DNA of 64,000 bases, from NCBI RefSeq assembly GCF_001039355.2, contig NW_019774502.1:334883-398882 (forward strand). Direction: 5' to 3'. Below, in pieces: positions 12,160 through 30,878 of this stretch. The DNA comes from Lingula anatina (taxonomy: Eukaryota > Brachiopoda > Lingulata > Lingulida > Lingulidae). Below the pieces are notes generated by a model that saw only the letters and a program-made list of their open reading frames with translations, had not been told where the DNA came from and ran no database searches. Every line of letters starts with the position of its first letter. Position 1 is the first letter of the stretch. Position numbers and translations under genes: made by a program.

Positions 12160-12640
12160 TGTCAGTGTCTAGTCACAGTAACGGTCGCTGTTACGCCTGA
12201 CCTCTTCTGGCTGCTACCAGCGCTCTCAAGTGGCAAGGCATTCCTTGGGATAGGATTTTAGAGTTCAATCTGGAATAACATTCCAGGCATCGGTCAAAAT
12301 CTGTCCTATTTGGTCCAAATTGTTGTAGGACATGTAGGCCATTGATTCGGAATAATGACCTACCCACATACTGTCTATGTGGTTCAAATATGGCGATTTT
12401 GATGACCAAGGTAGCTGCTCATTCACTTTTGTAAGTAATCTGCTATTAAAAGTGCTCTGTGTGAACCGGCTATCTCACCGTGCAACCTAAAATTGTTCCT
12501 AAGGTGCCCCCTATCAAATGATAGTCAAGTGGTTCCCAGATTATTCCTTGATTTGAATTGGTTCAGGTTTTCGTCGATGACTACCATTGGTGTTTTGGCA
12601 CCAATGTGGTATCAACGTCCAAATAATGACCTTAGTCACT
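12160..12640 (-). pseudogene. Degenerate Tc1-like transposase relic
   Basis: Read on the minus strand, fragments in shifting frames resemble the C-terminal half of a Tc1 transposase. They are GAKTPMVVIDENLNQFKSRN near 12530-12600, a SKSPYLNHIDSMW-like block (equivalent to the family's SPDLNPIENLW) near 12360-12410, and a terminal block with the spacing of the family's RGGHTRY tail (ALVAARRGQA) near 12190-12240. Stops and frameshifts are frequent. It is a different and older insertion than the element at 1719-3141. Confidence 0.7.
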
Positions 12641-12859
12641 TTCGACGCTGCACACGCTTCGTCGTTGGCCTCTTCTGCGTGTCTGTAAACTCTGTTTTGA
12701 CTAGTTAAGCGCTACAGGTGAAATCTGACCTCAATAAAGAAAGCCACGAAGTTTCAGTGTTCAACCCAGAAACGGTCAAGGTCCCCAATTCATTAGAGAA
12801 ACATACAACGATGTTTTGCTGTTTACAGTGGATTCCTCGGAGGTCGTCTGGTATTCTAA

Positions 12860-13195
12860 CCCCCCCCCCCCCCCCCCCCNNNNNNNNNNNNNNNNNNNNN
12901 NNNNNNNNNNNNNNNNNNNNNNNNNNNNNNNNNNNNNNNNNNNNNNNNNNNNNNNNNNNNNNNNNNNNNNNNNNNNNNNNNNNNNNNNNNNNNNNNNNNN
13001 NNNNNNNNNNNNNNNNNNNNNNNNNNNNNNNNNNNNNNNNNNNNNNNNNNNNNNNNNNNNNNNNNNNNNNNNNNNNNNNNNNNNNNNNNNNNNNNNNNNN
13101 NNNNNNNNNNNNNNNNNNNNNNNNNNNNNNNNNNNNNNNNNNNNNNNNNNNNNNNNNNNNNNNNNNNNNNNNNNNACCCCCCCCCCCCCCCCCCT
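12860..13195. other. Assembly gap between poly-C runs
   Basis: A C-rich homopolymer, then Ns from 12880 to 13175, then another C homopolymer. The gap probably marks a sequencing failure in a long C tract. Open frames crossing it are artefacts. Confidence 0.95.
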
Positions 13196-14566
13196 CCAGT
13201 TGGCATGGGGTTTCGAAACATTTTGGTATTATAGAGGGCGAACGGTGCCATTTGGTTCGGTTTGGAACTATAATTCAGCTAGTCAAAATTCTACTTTCAA
13301 AAGGGGACCATTGGTGTTTTATTTTCAGAAATCGAAGGGGGGGGGGGGGGGGTTTAGGACCCCCCTGGCCCCACTTAATCTGCCACTGCCCTCCACAACA
13401 CCTTTGTACCATTTGCTCCAGGGATGGAATTGCTTTTGGTTTTTTTTTTTATGTGATTTCAAATATCTTGTTACATTTACTCAATTATGTACCGTACTTC
13501 AACCTATTGCATTATTTTCTGTAATCATGCTTACTTTACAGGTATATTATGTTTAAATATTACTTCCCGCACCAGGGTTAGTTAAGAAATAACAAAGTAT
13601 TGTGTCATTGAATCATTTATCAAATGTTCCTTTGTTAAAAGAAATAAAGCACTTGTTCTGCATATAACACGAAAGAAAAACGTAGTTGATGCAAAACGCG
13701 GATATATGTAGTTTTGTAGTCTCTTGTTAAACGGCATGTTATTTTTGAGGGCTGTTATACGTAATATTCTTTTATTAATTCATAGATGAATAAACAGTAT
13801 AAACCCATATTGACATAAACTGATTTTCCAATGTGCTTTTCTCCTTGTATTATAATTATATTATATTATATTATATTCATGTCTTCTTATAGAATTGTGC
13901 TTTTACCAAACGGAGTACAACCTGTTTTATTTGTGGTCTAATTCACTGAAGATTTTTTTATTATTTTCTATATATTTATTCTATTTTATTCATTAAAAGT
14001 ACTAGTGTAAGTTGTTTTCGTTTCTTATTTCATAGAACAGAAACACATATTGTCTTAATAGCTTTCATTTTATTCAAGGAATAAGCGAAGCGATTATTGA
14101 AACAAAATCATACTATAGGACAACTCACATTAGATATAGTTTGAAATTAAAGAAAAATAAAAAAAATAGTTCCCGATTGTTTGCTAAAACATAATCAAGA
14201 TCACGTATTTTACTTTCAGTCACTCCCATTGCAAACGTTGGAATCCAGTAATTTGTGTCGCCTGTGATGCCGATCTAGACGGTAGCTCAAGCAAAACTAA
14301 CAATCTTGTGAAATGTGATGCAGTGAAGGAAAAGGCGTACACTTAATTAAGTTCCAGAAAATATTTCTAATTCTTTGGGAGACAACCCCTCTCTCGACTG
14401 CAGCAATGGCTGTAGAATTCAAGTTTAACTATAAATCTCATGTAGAGTCTTCAGCCATGAAGAACATACTATGATAACAAAGATAAAAAGTTGCCTTGCG
14501 GATGGGAGCACTTGGTCGACTCGACAAAAGAAAGATGCTGATACATGTGTGTTGCTCCATATTTCT
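13196..14566. other. 3' flank of unit 4
   Basis: No gene was seen. A G-homopolymer lies at 13336-13352, an ATTAT run at 13848-13876, and from 14210 onward the 3' flank shared with unit 3. Confidence 0.5.
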
Positions 14567-15325
14567 TTAACGGCTTTCAGAGTCCTCGGATTCCTCAGAG
14601 TCCTCTGCAGTTTCCGAGCTATGTGCAGTCTCGGTGCTGGGTGCAGTTTCGGCGCTTGACGAACTGCGTTCATCTAACTTGAGCTGCTTCTCGTTCCTTG
14701 CTCTTTTTGACAGTGGAATGGCCACCGCATCACTGATTTTAAGGACTGAAAAAAAGAAAAGGAATTAGTACCACCGTATTACACATCAAGATCACGTGAG
14801 AGATCAGTATAGGGCATCACATGGTTAAGGAGCTGAATTGAAAAATAAATCAAATTTTATATCAACATCATAAGTGAATGTACCGAAATGAAAAGAAGAT
14901 AAAAATGCCCATTAATTTTGAGACCATATAACCAACATTTGTAGAATGAAAAAACAACCAACCCCCAACCCAAATAAATATATATATAAATAAATAAACA
15001 AACACTAGTCCAGTTTGGCAATTATGGAGAAAGCAAAATACCACAATTTCTGCCATTATTTTATGCTGACCTTTGAAATTAACGGGTATTTTTTACCATA
15101 CAATACTTCCCAGGGAGATTAAGGTAAACTAGAATAAGGTCTGGTGGTAATGGTGGAAACGATCTTAATATCTTTTCAAATACGCAAAGAAGTTATTAAC
15201 AAGAATAAAAGAAAAACAAAACGCAAGATAACCTGACCAAAATGCAATGAAGTTGACGTCTTTGAAGTGAAAATTTTAGCAAAAAATATTTTTCACTTTA
15301 AGCTCATGAAATAAGACCTAGAGCT

Positions 15326-15357
<32 letters not shown>

Positions 15358-15818
15358 TATTATTATTATTATTATTATTATTATACGGTTTGTGTACTCT
15401 TTCCAATATGTACAAGATATATATATATAGAATGCAAAAAAGTATTTATATGGAGTTAAATACATTTTTTTTGGAGGGGGGGGGTATATAAGTAACCCTG
15501 TATGATGTACTCCCACGGGAGCTATCCATAACCAGGTCTAAAAATGCACCCAAAATGAAAAAAAATACAGAAATCAATACAATAGATCTAACAAATATTT
15601 TTTTAAAACGAGTTGTCTTGTTTATTGTACTCAAGTGGCTTCTGGGAAAAATATCCTTTTCTTGCCATATGTTGTTTTGAAAAACCTATTACAAAAACTA
15701 AGTGTACGACAGACTCTTTTCCAGACTAACGACCAGAAATTTTCACAAGTAACAACTGACAACACTCACCAGTCGAAATGATGCAAACAAGCAGCAGGAT
15801 AAATACCAATCTCTTCAT
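14567..15818 (-). CDS. Array unit 4: small secreted acidic Ser/Glu-rich peptide, two exons
   Basis: Exon 1 (15770-15818) encodes MKRLVFILLLVCIIST. Exon 2 (14567-14745) follows a TTCAG acceptor in phase 1. The 75-residue product has a mature N-terminus VLKISDAVAIPLSKRARNEK. It then has a repetitive tail built from short Ser-Glu-Thr blocks (SSSSAETAPSTETAHSSET) and ends AEDSEESEDSESR. The basic KRAR after the I-P-L-S core could be a processing site for a dibasic convertase (inference). The tail is strongly acidic and phosphorylatable, which is compatible with calcium binding or mucin-like behaviour, but nothing here proves a role. This is the best-preserved unit, with both splice sites, start and stop intact. 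Confidence 0.8.
15331..15384. repeat. Palindromic (AAT)n(ATT)n microsatellite
   Basis: An AAT run turning into an ATT run, inside the intron of array unit 4. Same design as 8560-8611. Confidence 0.9.
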
Positions 15819-15914
15819 TGTGATTCCTTTGCCTTTATTCGCTTCAGGTAGTGTTGTTTAAAGATATCGTTTTGCTCAGCAATCTTCAGATCCTGTTTGA
15901 AGAGGGAACTCGGC

Positions 15915-15985
15915 TAACAACCCTTATATAAAACTCTATCTCCTTGAACTGACTTTGATGCGTGCTCGTCCTTGACCTAAACGTG
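15915..15985 (-). promoter_or_regulatory. TATA box and shared promoter element, array unit 4
   Basis: On the minus strand a TTTTATATAAGGG box lies about 100 bases before the start. Just upstream of it is the block whose plus-strand text is ctccttgaactgactttgat then gcgtgctcgtccttgac. Confidence 0.72.
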
Positions 15986-17547
15986 CTCTTAGGACGACAT
16001 ATACGGGCTGGACCACGTCTAGAAGCGCTACCTCTACCGGCGTCTGTTCGACTCTCAAAGAATACCATGAAGTCAATTGTCAGACAAAATGGTTTTTATT
16101 AAAATATATAACCTCTAACATTTATATCAAATGTTGAACGTTTTACTTACTAGTGCCGTGCTCTTACGAAAGACATAAAAACGGATTTTCCAATGGTAAC
16201 CATAATTCTGAATCCGTTCCGGTATTCATAGTTATCCGATTGTTTTTTAAGTGTGCTCTTTGTATAACCTCTTAAAAATATTACGGAGGGAAGCCAAGTG
16301 GCCCGGTGGCAAGCATTTATTTGAGAATAATTACGAAGATAGCAGGCGTTTTAGTAGTAAAGTGGAATTTATTACATTTCAAATGTTGTTTACGATGTAT
16401 TTATTGTGGAATATTAAATCTCATATGATGTGATGTTATCCATTTAATCGCCATTATCACCCAATCTGTCAACATAGGAAATAAGTGAACAAGCAAACAC
16501 GGGGTAATAACTGATATAGTTAATTTTTACAATCAAGCCGTTTTCATTAAAATATCCCTCTTATTGCTTAAATTGGAAAAAAACTATTCGTATTGCTATT
16601 GGATATTGCAAGTAATTAAAAATGCAGCTCTACAAATTAACCCTAGATCTTAATATTCAGTAAGATATATCACTCGAAGCATTAGGTACTCTGTTGGCAC
16701 AGATTGTAATAGTATTGCAAGTGCATTTTACAAACAATTTTGCGCTCGTTTCACGTATGGTTGCAAAGAGGTGATTTTTTGTTTGTTGAAAGCTAATAAA
16801 AAAATATACTGATTTCAACGTTGCTAAGGTCATCAGACATATTTACATTTTGTTTCCATACTTTAGCATATCAAAATAAAGGAAATAGGAACTTAAATGT
16901 CATAAGACACAATTAACAATGTAGTATTGAACAATTTTCAATACTTTGGTTGGTCTTTTAATGTTTAAAATGAATATCATCATTTTAGTATTCTCATAGT
17001 GGCATAATACAACAAATTAAAAGAGGTTTTGAATTTGAAGACAGTGCTTGGCAACCAGCCTGGGTAACTTTCTATCATTCACAGTTCACGTGCAAATCTG
17101 CAAATCCTCATTTTTTATATTTTTTCTTATTATACAGGCTTATTTATTTTTGTAACCTTGCCCTTATTAAGTATTTAAATATATGTTAGTGACACTAAAC
17201 CTACGGTCACGCGTCCCAGTTTTAAAGAACTAAATCAATATCAAAAACACAAGAAAAATGCAACCCATTTATTTCGTCTTGACTCTCACTATGTTCAATG
17301 CCTATCATATCACGTTTTGTTCACTTTCAAAGCATCGGTTTCTTTTTAAATTCTTTTTTTAAAACTATTTGGTTCTGTGATGTCAAACATTTGACTTAAC
17401 AGCCAAAAGGGCCTAAGACTAAAAAAGCGTGCAGTAGGTAAAATTATATGCTTATAGTATCGGCAATGGCACTAGATAGATTTTTCACTAGAAAAGTTTA
17501 GATAAGCCCCTGAGAGTCTTTTTATCCATCATTTTATTTATTTAAGA

Positions 17548-17578
<31 letters not shown>

Positions 17579-18854
17579 ATGAATGAAAATCAAAATTAAC
17601 TAATCAATTTATCAATCAAATAAAAATGTGATAAGCAACTCCTAGTTTCTAAACCTTCTGTCCTAGACGTAGTGTGCTAGAACATTTTTACACTTGGTCC
17701 CCCTCGAAATTGAGAAGTTTGACGGCGAACACAAAGTAAAGAACTGACTAAAATTTAGGCATGCACAGCTCTAAAAAAATCAATTTTTAAACTACTGTTC
17801 TTCAGACATATTTTTAAAAAGCTGCTGACATGTCGAGTTGGCAAGTCAGGTATATTTAGTTTACAATTGTTAGTAAACATAGTATTAATTAAAATACATC
17901 GCTGATATGGATTAAAAAATTAAAGTGATTTTTTGACAAATGATTTACCGCACACAGTCACTTACAGTGATTATAATGCATAATTAACAATACTGGTATA
18001 TCATTTCTGTTATCAAATGATTCACCACTTAGTAATATAATATGGAGGCCTGGTCCAGATTCGTTCAAAGCTGATAACATAATATTGCAAGCCTTACTGA
18101 TTAAAACAAGCTAATCTCTGGCAGTTTTGAGATACTCCGTTAAAAATGCACCAAACACATATTGTTATATTGATATGTTAAATTTTGGTCTCTCTACAAC
18201 GTACGCTTTCATTAAAATGAGACCTTCAGACTGAGACTGGAGAAAACGTACTGTCACATTTAATTACTACCAAGAAAGCTTGCTTTGTATTTGATTAATT
18301 ATTAATGCGAGATTCTCCTTTTACTTTAATACTGCTAGGGTTATCATTAGGGCTCTGTTCAATATAAAGCAAACAAGAGGAATTGCTACAGCATATTTTC
18401 AAGAATTTCATAATGGGATCAATTAATAAAATTGATTTCAGGAGTCACGTAAACATACTGATATATTTTCCTCTCGAAAATTAAAGCAGAGGCTGCTTAA
18501 CATTTTCGAAATCCTTTTCCTGCATGTAGCATTTAATTTCTTTAAATGTTCATCACTTTTTGACTCTCACAACGGTGAAGTTTTAAAAATGTTTTAAAAA
18601 CTTGGTCTGTTACCATCTTGCCCGTTCCTTCAATTTATCAAGAGTGTAACAAACACACGTCATATAATTTACCATTTGTTCCATTGTCAATTTTAAAACA
18701 TCCCTTAAAATAATTTCTTAGCTTTATTTCTTTTTATAAGTCCTATTGCAATATTATATAATATAATCCAGTAACCTATAAAAAGGGTGAAAATGGTTGG
18801 TGTGGGGGAAAATAGCCCGTTTAATGGCCACAAGTTGTTTTGTAGAAACTATTA

Positions 18855-19051
18855 GGAAGCATTCCCACAGATATTTGGATCGATCCATCTTCCTGGGAAG
18901 GATCGATGTCTGTCCCGCCTACTAAAAGCTGTTAGGGGGTAATTAACTTTCGTGCGCGCTCGGCTCCCTCTTGAGCTGTTAGCAATTTAGCGTGAACCCC
19001 CCGGGAGTTAGGTCGATCCAGATGGATCGATCTAAGTATGGGAACCCAGTC
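18855..19051. mobile_element. Fold-back element (MITE) inserted in unit 5
   Basis: A stretch of about 195 bases with terminal inverted repeats. The left arm contains ttcccacagatatttggatc and the right arm is its diverged reverse complement around gatccagatggatcgat...tatgggaac. The same intron position in units 3 and 4 (about 10510-10550 and 15680-15715) lacks it, so those units serve as empty sites. Flanking TTA/TAA would fit a 3-bp target duplication of the PIF/Harbinger type, but that assignment is tentative. Confidence 0.72.
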
Positions 19052-19132
19052 TAATAATAACTGAGTGTGTGACAGACTTTCTTCCTGAATAACGAACAGT
19101 AATGTTCACAAGTGACAACTGACAACACTCAC

Positions 19133-19175
19133 CCGTCACAACGAAACAAAGCAGGATAAGTACCACTGTCTTCCT
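19133..19175 (-). pseudogene. Start-less relic of signal-peptide exon, array unit 5
   Basis: The frame reads (R)KTVVLILLCFVVT before a consensus donor GGTGAGT, matching the other four signal exons. The position of the start codon is AGG instead of ATG, and the hydrophobic core is two codons shorter (43 nt instead of 49). An upstream in-frame ATG exists but would put a long charged sequence before the signal. No second exon was found downstream. The TATA-like box and promoter element are still present (19270-19320). Confidence 0.68.
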
Positions 19176-19274
19176 GGTGATTCTGTTGACTTCCCATTTC
19201 TTCAGTTTGTGTTGTTTAAGCTGGTCTCTCTTCTCAGTACTCTGTAGCACCTGTCTCAAGTTGGTGCTTGGTTA

Positions 19275-19325
19275 TCAAACCTTATATATAAGTCTATCTC
19301 CTTGAACTGAACTTGAACTGGTTGA
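19275..19325 (-). promoter_or_regulatory. TATA box and shared promoter element, array unit 5
   Basis: A TATATATAAGG box on the minus strand, with the plus-strand block ctccttgaactgaacttgaa beside it. The promoter is intact although the coding exon has lost its ATG. Confidence 0.65.
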
Positions 19326-20754
19326 TTCAATTGAGGGGAAAAACTACTCGAATTACGATAAGAAGAATATGCAGGTTTGCGAATTAACGTTACATTTTGC
19401 ATGTTCCTTAAGATCAATCATCCGAAAACATTACGTAATCCATTGGCAGAGATTGTACTTTATTACAGGTACAAATTTCCATCTGTTTCATCTGGGGTTG
19501 CAAAGAGGTGAAATTCTGTTGAAATCTTGCCAAATATCTTCTTCATTTCAACGTTGCAAAGGCCTTTAGATATTTTCTCTATGAATGTTTTGTTTTACTA
19601 ATTTAGCATAACGAAATACCGTAAATGAAATAAGGACTTGAATGTCGCATAGGGCACAATGAAGTGCATTTTAACAGGCTTCAATATTTCAGTTGAACTT
19701 TCAATGGATGAATGACAACCGTCATTTAAGTATTCTCCAACAAAAATATTCATAGTACAAGATATTGAAAGAGGTTCACTATTTTGGAGACAGTGCTTGG
19801 CAAACAGCCCGGGTAATTTTCTATCATTCACAATTCACATGAAAATCTCATTTTGGACAAAACGTCAGTGCCACGTTTTCCGATTTGTTATTCTAGAGGT
19901 TGGGTTTTATCCACCTTTTTATTTTGATAACCTTGCCCTAATCAAGTATTTAAATGTAGGCCTATGTTTGTGACAGCAAAGTTCTGTGCACGCGCGCGTC
20001 CCAGTTAAAAAGAACTAAATCAATATGTTAACCGCAAGAAAATTTAACCCATTTCTATCATCTTGGAGCTCGCAGTATTCAATGCCCATCATATCACGTC
20101 TTGCTCACATTTAAAGCATTGGTTTTTTTTTTAAATTCTTTTCTAAAACTATTTGGTTGTGTAATGTCAAACTTCGACAAAAGAGCCCAACGGGATTAAG
20201 GGCTAAAAATTTGCTCAGTTGGCAAATTATGCTTAAAATCAGTAAGCACACTACATGTAGCGGTGTGCCTAGCCTCTAACAGGGTCACAGATTGAATTTT
20301 CACAAGATATTACGGATGTCTCTGGCCAGTTCATAACACAATTCTCTGCTGACGCGCTGGGAAAAGTACACATAATTAATCTGCAGCCTTGGTAGAGGGT
20401 ACACTGTCTTTACCTTCTGTTTGTTCTAGCAGTAACAAATTGGCCGAAGTCTTTCTATCTATTTTAAGCAAATACAAGGGCTTCTTATAGAGAAAGCCCA
20501 ACATACTGAGGTACCATTACTATTGGCTATTTTATAAGATGCATTCCATCTGAATTTCCGTGAGTATCATCGTATATGCACATCAATAATAATAATAATA
20601 ATGATAATAATAATAATCAAACAAAGAAGTTACAAGATTGTGACTTTATTATCAGATATTAAGTATGCAGTCTTCTTATTCATAATCATATCAACATATA
20701 ATTAACATAATAATAAACGTATTGTCCATAATTTCATATATTCAAAATAAATAT

Positions 20755-20982
20755 GAGAGCGCAGACCTTCGCCAAGGCAGCAAAGTCTCCACTGATTATT
20801 GATTGATTATTGATCCGGATTACCACCAAAAACTAATCAACTATTCTTTGGCCCACTTCTGACAGTTCCTGAAAATTCCATCAAAATCGGTCCATAACTT
20901 TTTTAGTTATGTTGATGACAGACAGAAGGATAAACAAACAAACAAACAGGGGTGAAAACATAACCTCCTTGGTAGAGGTAAC
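20755..20982. repeat. Dispersed SINE-like repeat with conserved core
   Basis: Begins gagagcgcagaccttcgcca and ends aacctccttggtagaggtaa. The interior holds ttccatcaaaatcggtccat and a cagacagaaggataaacaaa stretch with a CAAA run. The core (plea cttttttagttatg...gttg) reappears in fragmentary form, reverse complemented, at 42423-42480. Boundaries and class are uncertain. Confidence 0.6.
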
Positions 20983-21959
20983 AAAAATATATGAAAATTC
21001 AAATCGATCAATCAATTGAAAATGCGATAAGCAACCCATTGTATCTAGACCTTCTGTTTTAGTACTAGAACACTTGGTCCCCATCAAAATTGAGAGGTAC
21101 GAGGACAAATACAAAGTAAAAATCCCACTAAATTTCATGCACAAATATTTAAGTTTTTTAAAATCCAAATCTTTAAACTACTGCTCTTCAGTTTTAAAAT
21201 ATTTAAAAAATCTCCTCCTGAAAGATGGCAAGGGATTTAAGGGCACATTTGTAGTATAGTATCTATTTAAATATATCATCAACAAGGATTAAACACTTGA
21301 TTTAAAAAAATTTTAGTGCATTAATGGTGTAAGGATTCCTTGACATTTTCATCAAATATGTTACGTTTTAACTGTTAAATTTAATGCTGTAGTGGAAATT
21401 TAAAATCTTATATACTTAGAAATTGTAAATATGCTAGTATATATACACACAAGTATATCTCATCCTTTTCTCTCTACTGTACATGTATGATATAACAATA
21501 GTACTTGTATGAGAAAAGAATAATAACAAATAGTAAAATATGAACAAAGTAAGTACATCTTATGTGAGTCATAGTAAGAGATAAAAACTCTGCTTCCATT
21601 GTAATCAGGGTTAACATTCTCAATACCATTGTCCCAATTTTACACATTGAAGGATTGGAAAAATAAATATGAAAACACTTCAAAGCATTTAAATTCTTAG
21701 CAAGTTTTAAAATACTTTCGAAATCCTTTATATTCTGGATTCTTTTTTTATTTCATCATGTTGACATTTAGAGAGATGAACAAAATCAAAGCCATAATTT
21801 TGAAACAGTATTTTATAATTCTTATCTGGTTGTTTCAGATTTTATGTTCATTCCTAGTTATTTATAGTTATCTTTATCATTGTGACCATCACTCTATCTG
21901 CTTATTCATTTGCTGCTTATTCAATCCTTTGTTGTTTTCCTCATTTAATAATCTTGTTT

Positions 21960-22195
21960 GCATGGTTGTTGTTTACAACTTTCATTGTTGTTGCTTACTT
22001 CATCCATTATTGTTGTGTACATCTACCACTGTTGTTGTTTACATCTTCTATTGCTGCTGTTTACTTAATCCATTATTGTTGCTAACATCTTCCATTGTTG
22101 TTGTTTACGTCTTCTATTGTTGCTTACTTAATCCATTATTGTTGCTAAGATCTTCCATTGTTGTTGTTAACATTATCCACAACTGTTGTTTACTT
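21960..22195. repeat. Minisatellite of GTTGTT-rich units
   Basis: Imperfect tandem units of about 50 bases built from ttgttgtttac, atcttcta/cattg and cttaatccattattgttgct, repeated four to five times. The long plus-strand Leu/Val/Ser-rich frame over it is a by-product of the repeat. Confidence 0.85.
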
Positions 22196-23265
22196 GGCAT
22201 CTCCACCAGCTTTGCTCCTGTTAAGATTTAAAAAATATGTATAAAATATGCATTTCATCAACACTTACCTCACAGAAGAATTTGGCTAAAACAAATATAA
22301 CCAAATTCCAAATTGTGGGTTCTGTTCTTCAAGAACCTTTTCTTATTTTCATTTCCTAGTGAAAAATGGTGTAACTTTATCATTTAGCTCTGTTATAACT
22401 TGTCTCCATACACTGTATAGAAATGTAGTTAAGTTATGCACTGTATTAAAATTAATGAATGAAAATAACAGAGTAGGCAAAGGGTCAAGAGGGTGTCAAT
22501 CATGATCAACTATTAAAAGAATCAACATTTTACATTTGCATCCCATTCAAATATTTTCTGAATCCATTCCTAATTCCACCTTCATACTAAAAATACCAAA
22601 TTTTTTTTTCCCAATGACTTCAATTTTCTCTCCATCTCCCACCAACTACTAGTAAATTTGATTAGCAATTTTCAAACAAATATCCATGATTATTTCAAAT
22701 AATAAATCACGTGGAAAAAAATACCCATCTCAGGTTTGCATTCAATCTTTTTCATACTTCACAAAATCAAATAAATATTCTTAATGATATATTCCAATAT
22801 GAGGTCTAGGAGTAAAAGATCTAGCAGATAGGGTTTGAAAAAACCAAAAAAGGCCAACCCTGCCAATCTGAATGATTGAAGTTTCTCATGACTGCCACAG
22901 CTGCAGCATTAGCATTAGTGAAAAGAGAAGGGTTTTGTATATATCATGTTTGTTGATACAAAAACCAAATGGGCAGGAGCAATTCTGAAAATTGTCAGGA
23001 AAATGAATGATAGGGATGGGTAAATGACAAACAGTCTCAAACTAGTCAGATATTCACAATAACTGCTTATTAAGTACTGCATGTTTCAATTATCAAGGGT
23101 GCTTGGAAAATATCATATAGTAAACACTAATTGGCTTATAATAAAAACATGCACAACAGAGAAGAGAAGCATTCAATCAGATTGATTCCATGCCATATTC
23201 CACACACAATCCGTACCAAGCCCACCGATTGGATACTAATATGTCCAATGAGAGGGCCCGTCCGT

Positions 23266-30557
<7,292 letters not shown>

Positions 30558-30878
30558 TGCACTGCGCGACCTACTTATACGTCGTCAATGTAAAAATTAG
30601 GTCAAGGGTAGGTCATGGGTTGTGGAGACGTTGTAAACGGGTATCTGATTGGATAAAAGTTTTTGTACCTTTTGTTTTGAGACCAATCGGATCTTTTCGG
30701 TCATATTCACGCTTATAGATATAATATTATTAAGAGGGCTTATAGTTAAATGAACAGACACGCCACAAAAGCAAACAGGAGGGCAAATGTTGCAGTATTT
30801 ATACGAAAAAAGACTAAATATTGATACAGAGAATGCATAGTCGTATTGTTAAGTCTCAATCTTCGTCGGTTAGACTTN

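Larger units (their letters stand above)
15819..19132. other. Upstream region of unit 4 and intron-like DNA of unit 5
   Basis: The promoter of unit 4 is within 15820-15990. The stretch 17040-17460 is a diverged duplicate of 19790-20220, and 17590-17870 of 21000-21270, so whole blocks were copied together. From 18000 to 18840 the DNA matches the intron of unit 3 (about 9880-10520). I could not find a second exon for unit 5 in this interval. A CA-to-TA microsatellite lies at 17548-17579. Confidence 0.5.
19326..23265. other. Array edge and intergenic DNA before AGXT
   Basis: No gene is supported. The first 2 kb are array-type DNA duplicated from 16.6-17.9 kb. A SINE-like repeat lies at 20755-20982 and a minisatellite at 21960-22195. 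The remainder is AT-rich, and the last few hundred bases before 23265 are presumably 3' untranslated sequence of AGXT. Confidence 0.5.

Noticed and set aside
12718-13556. Open frames of 246-268 codons crossing the N gap
   Set aside because: They consist of N-encoded X, poly-C-encoded proline and unrelated flanks. They are gap artefacts.
21758-22231. 157-codon Leu/Val/Ser/Cys-rich plus-strand frame
   Set aside because: It follows the units of a minisatellite, so the openness of the frame is explained by the repeat.
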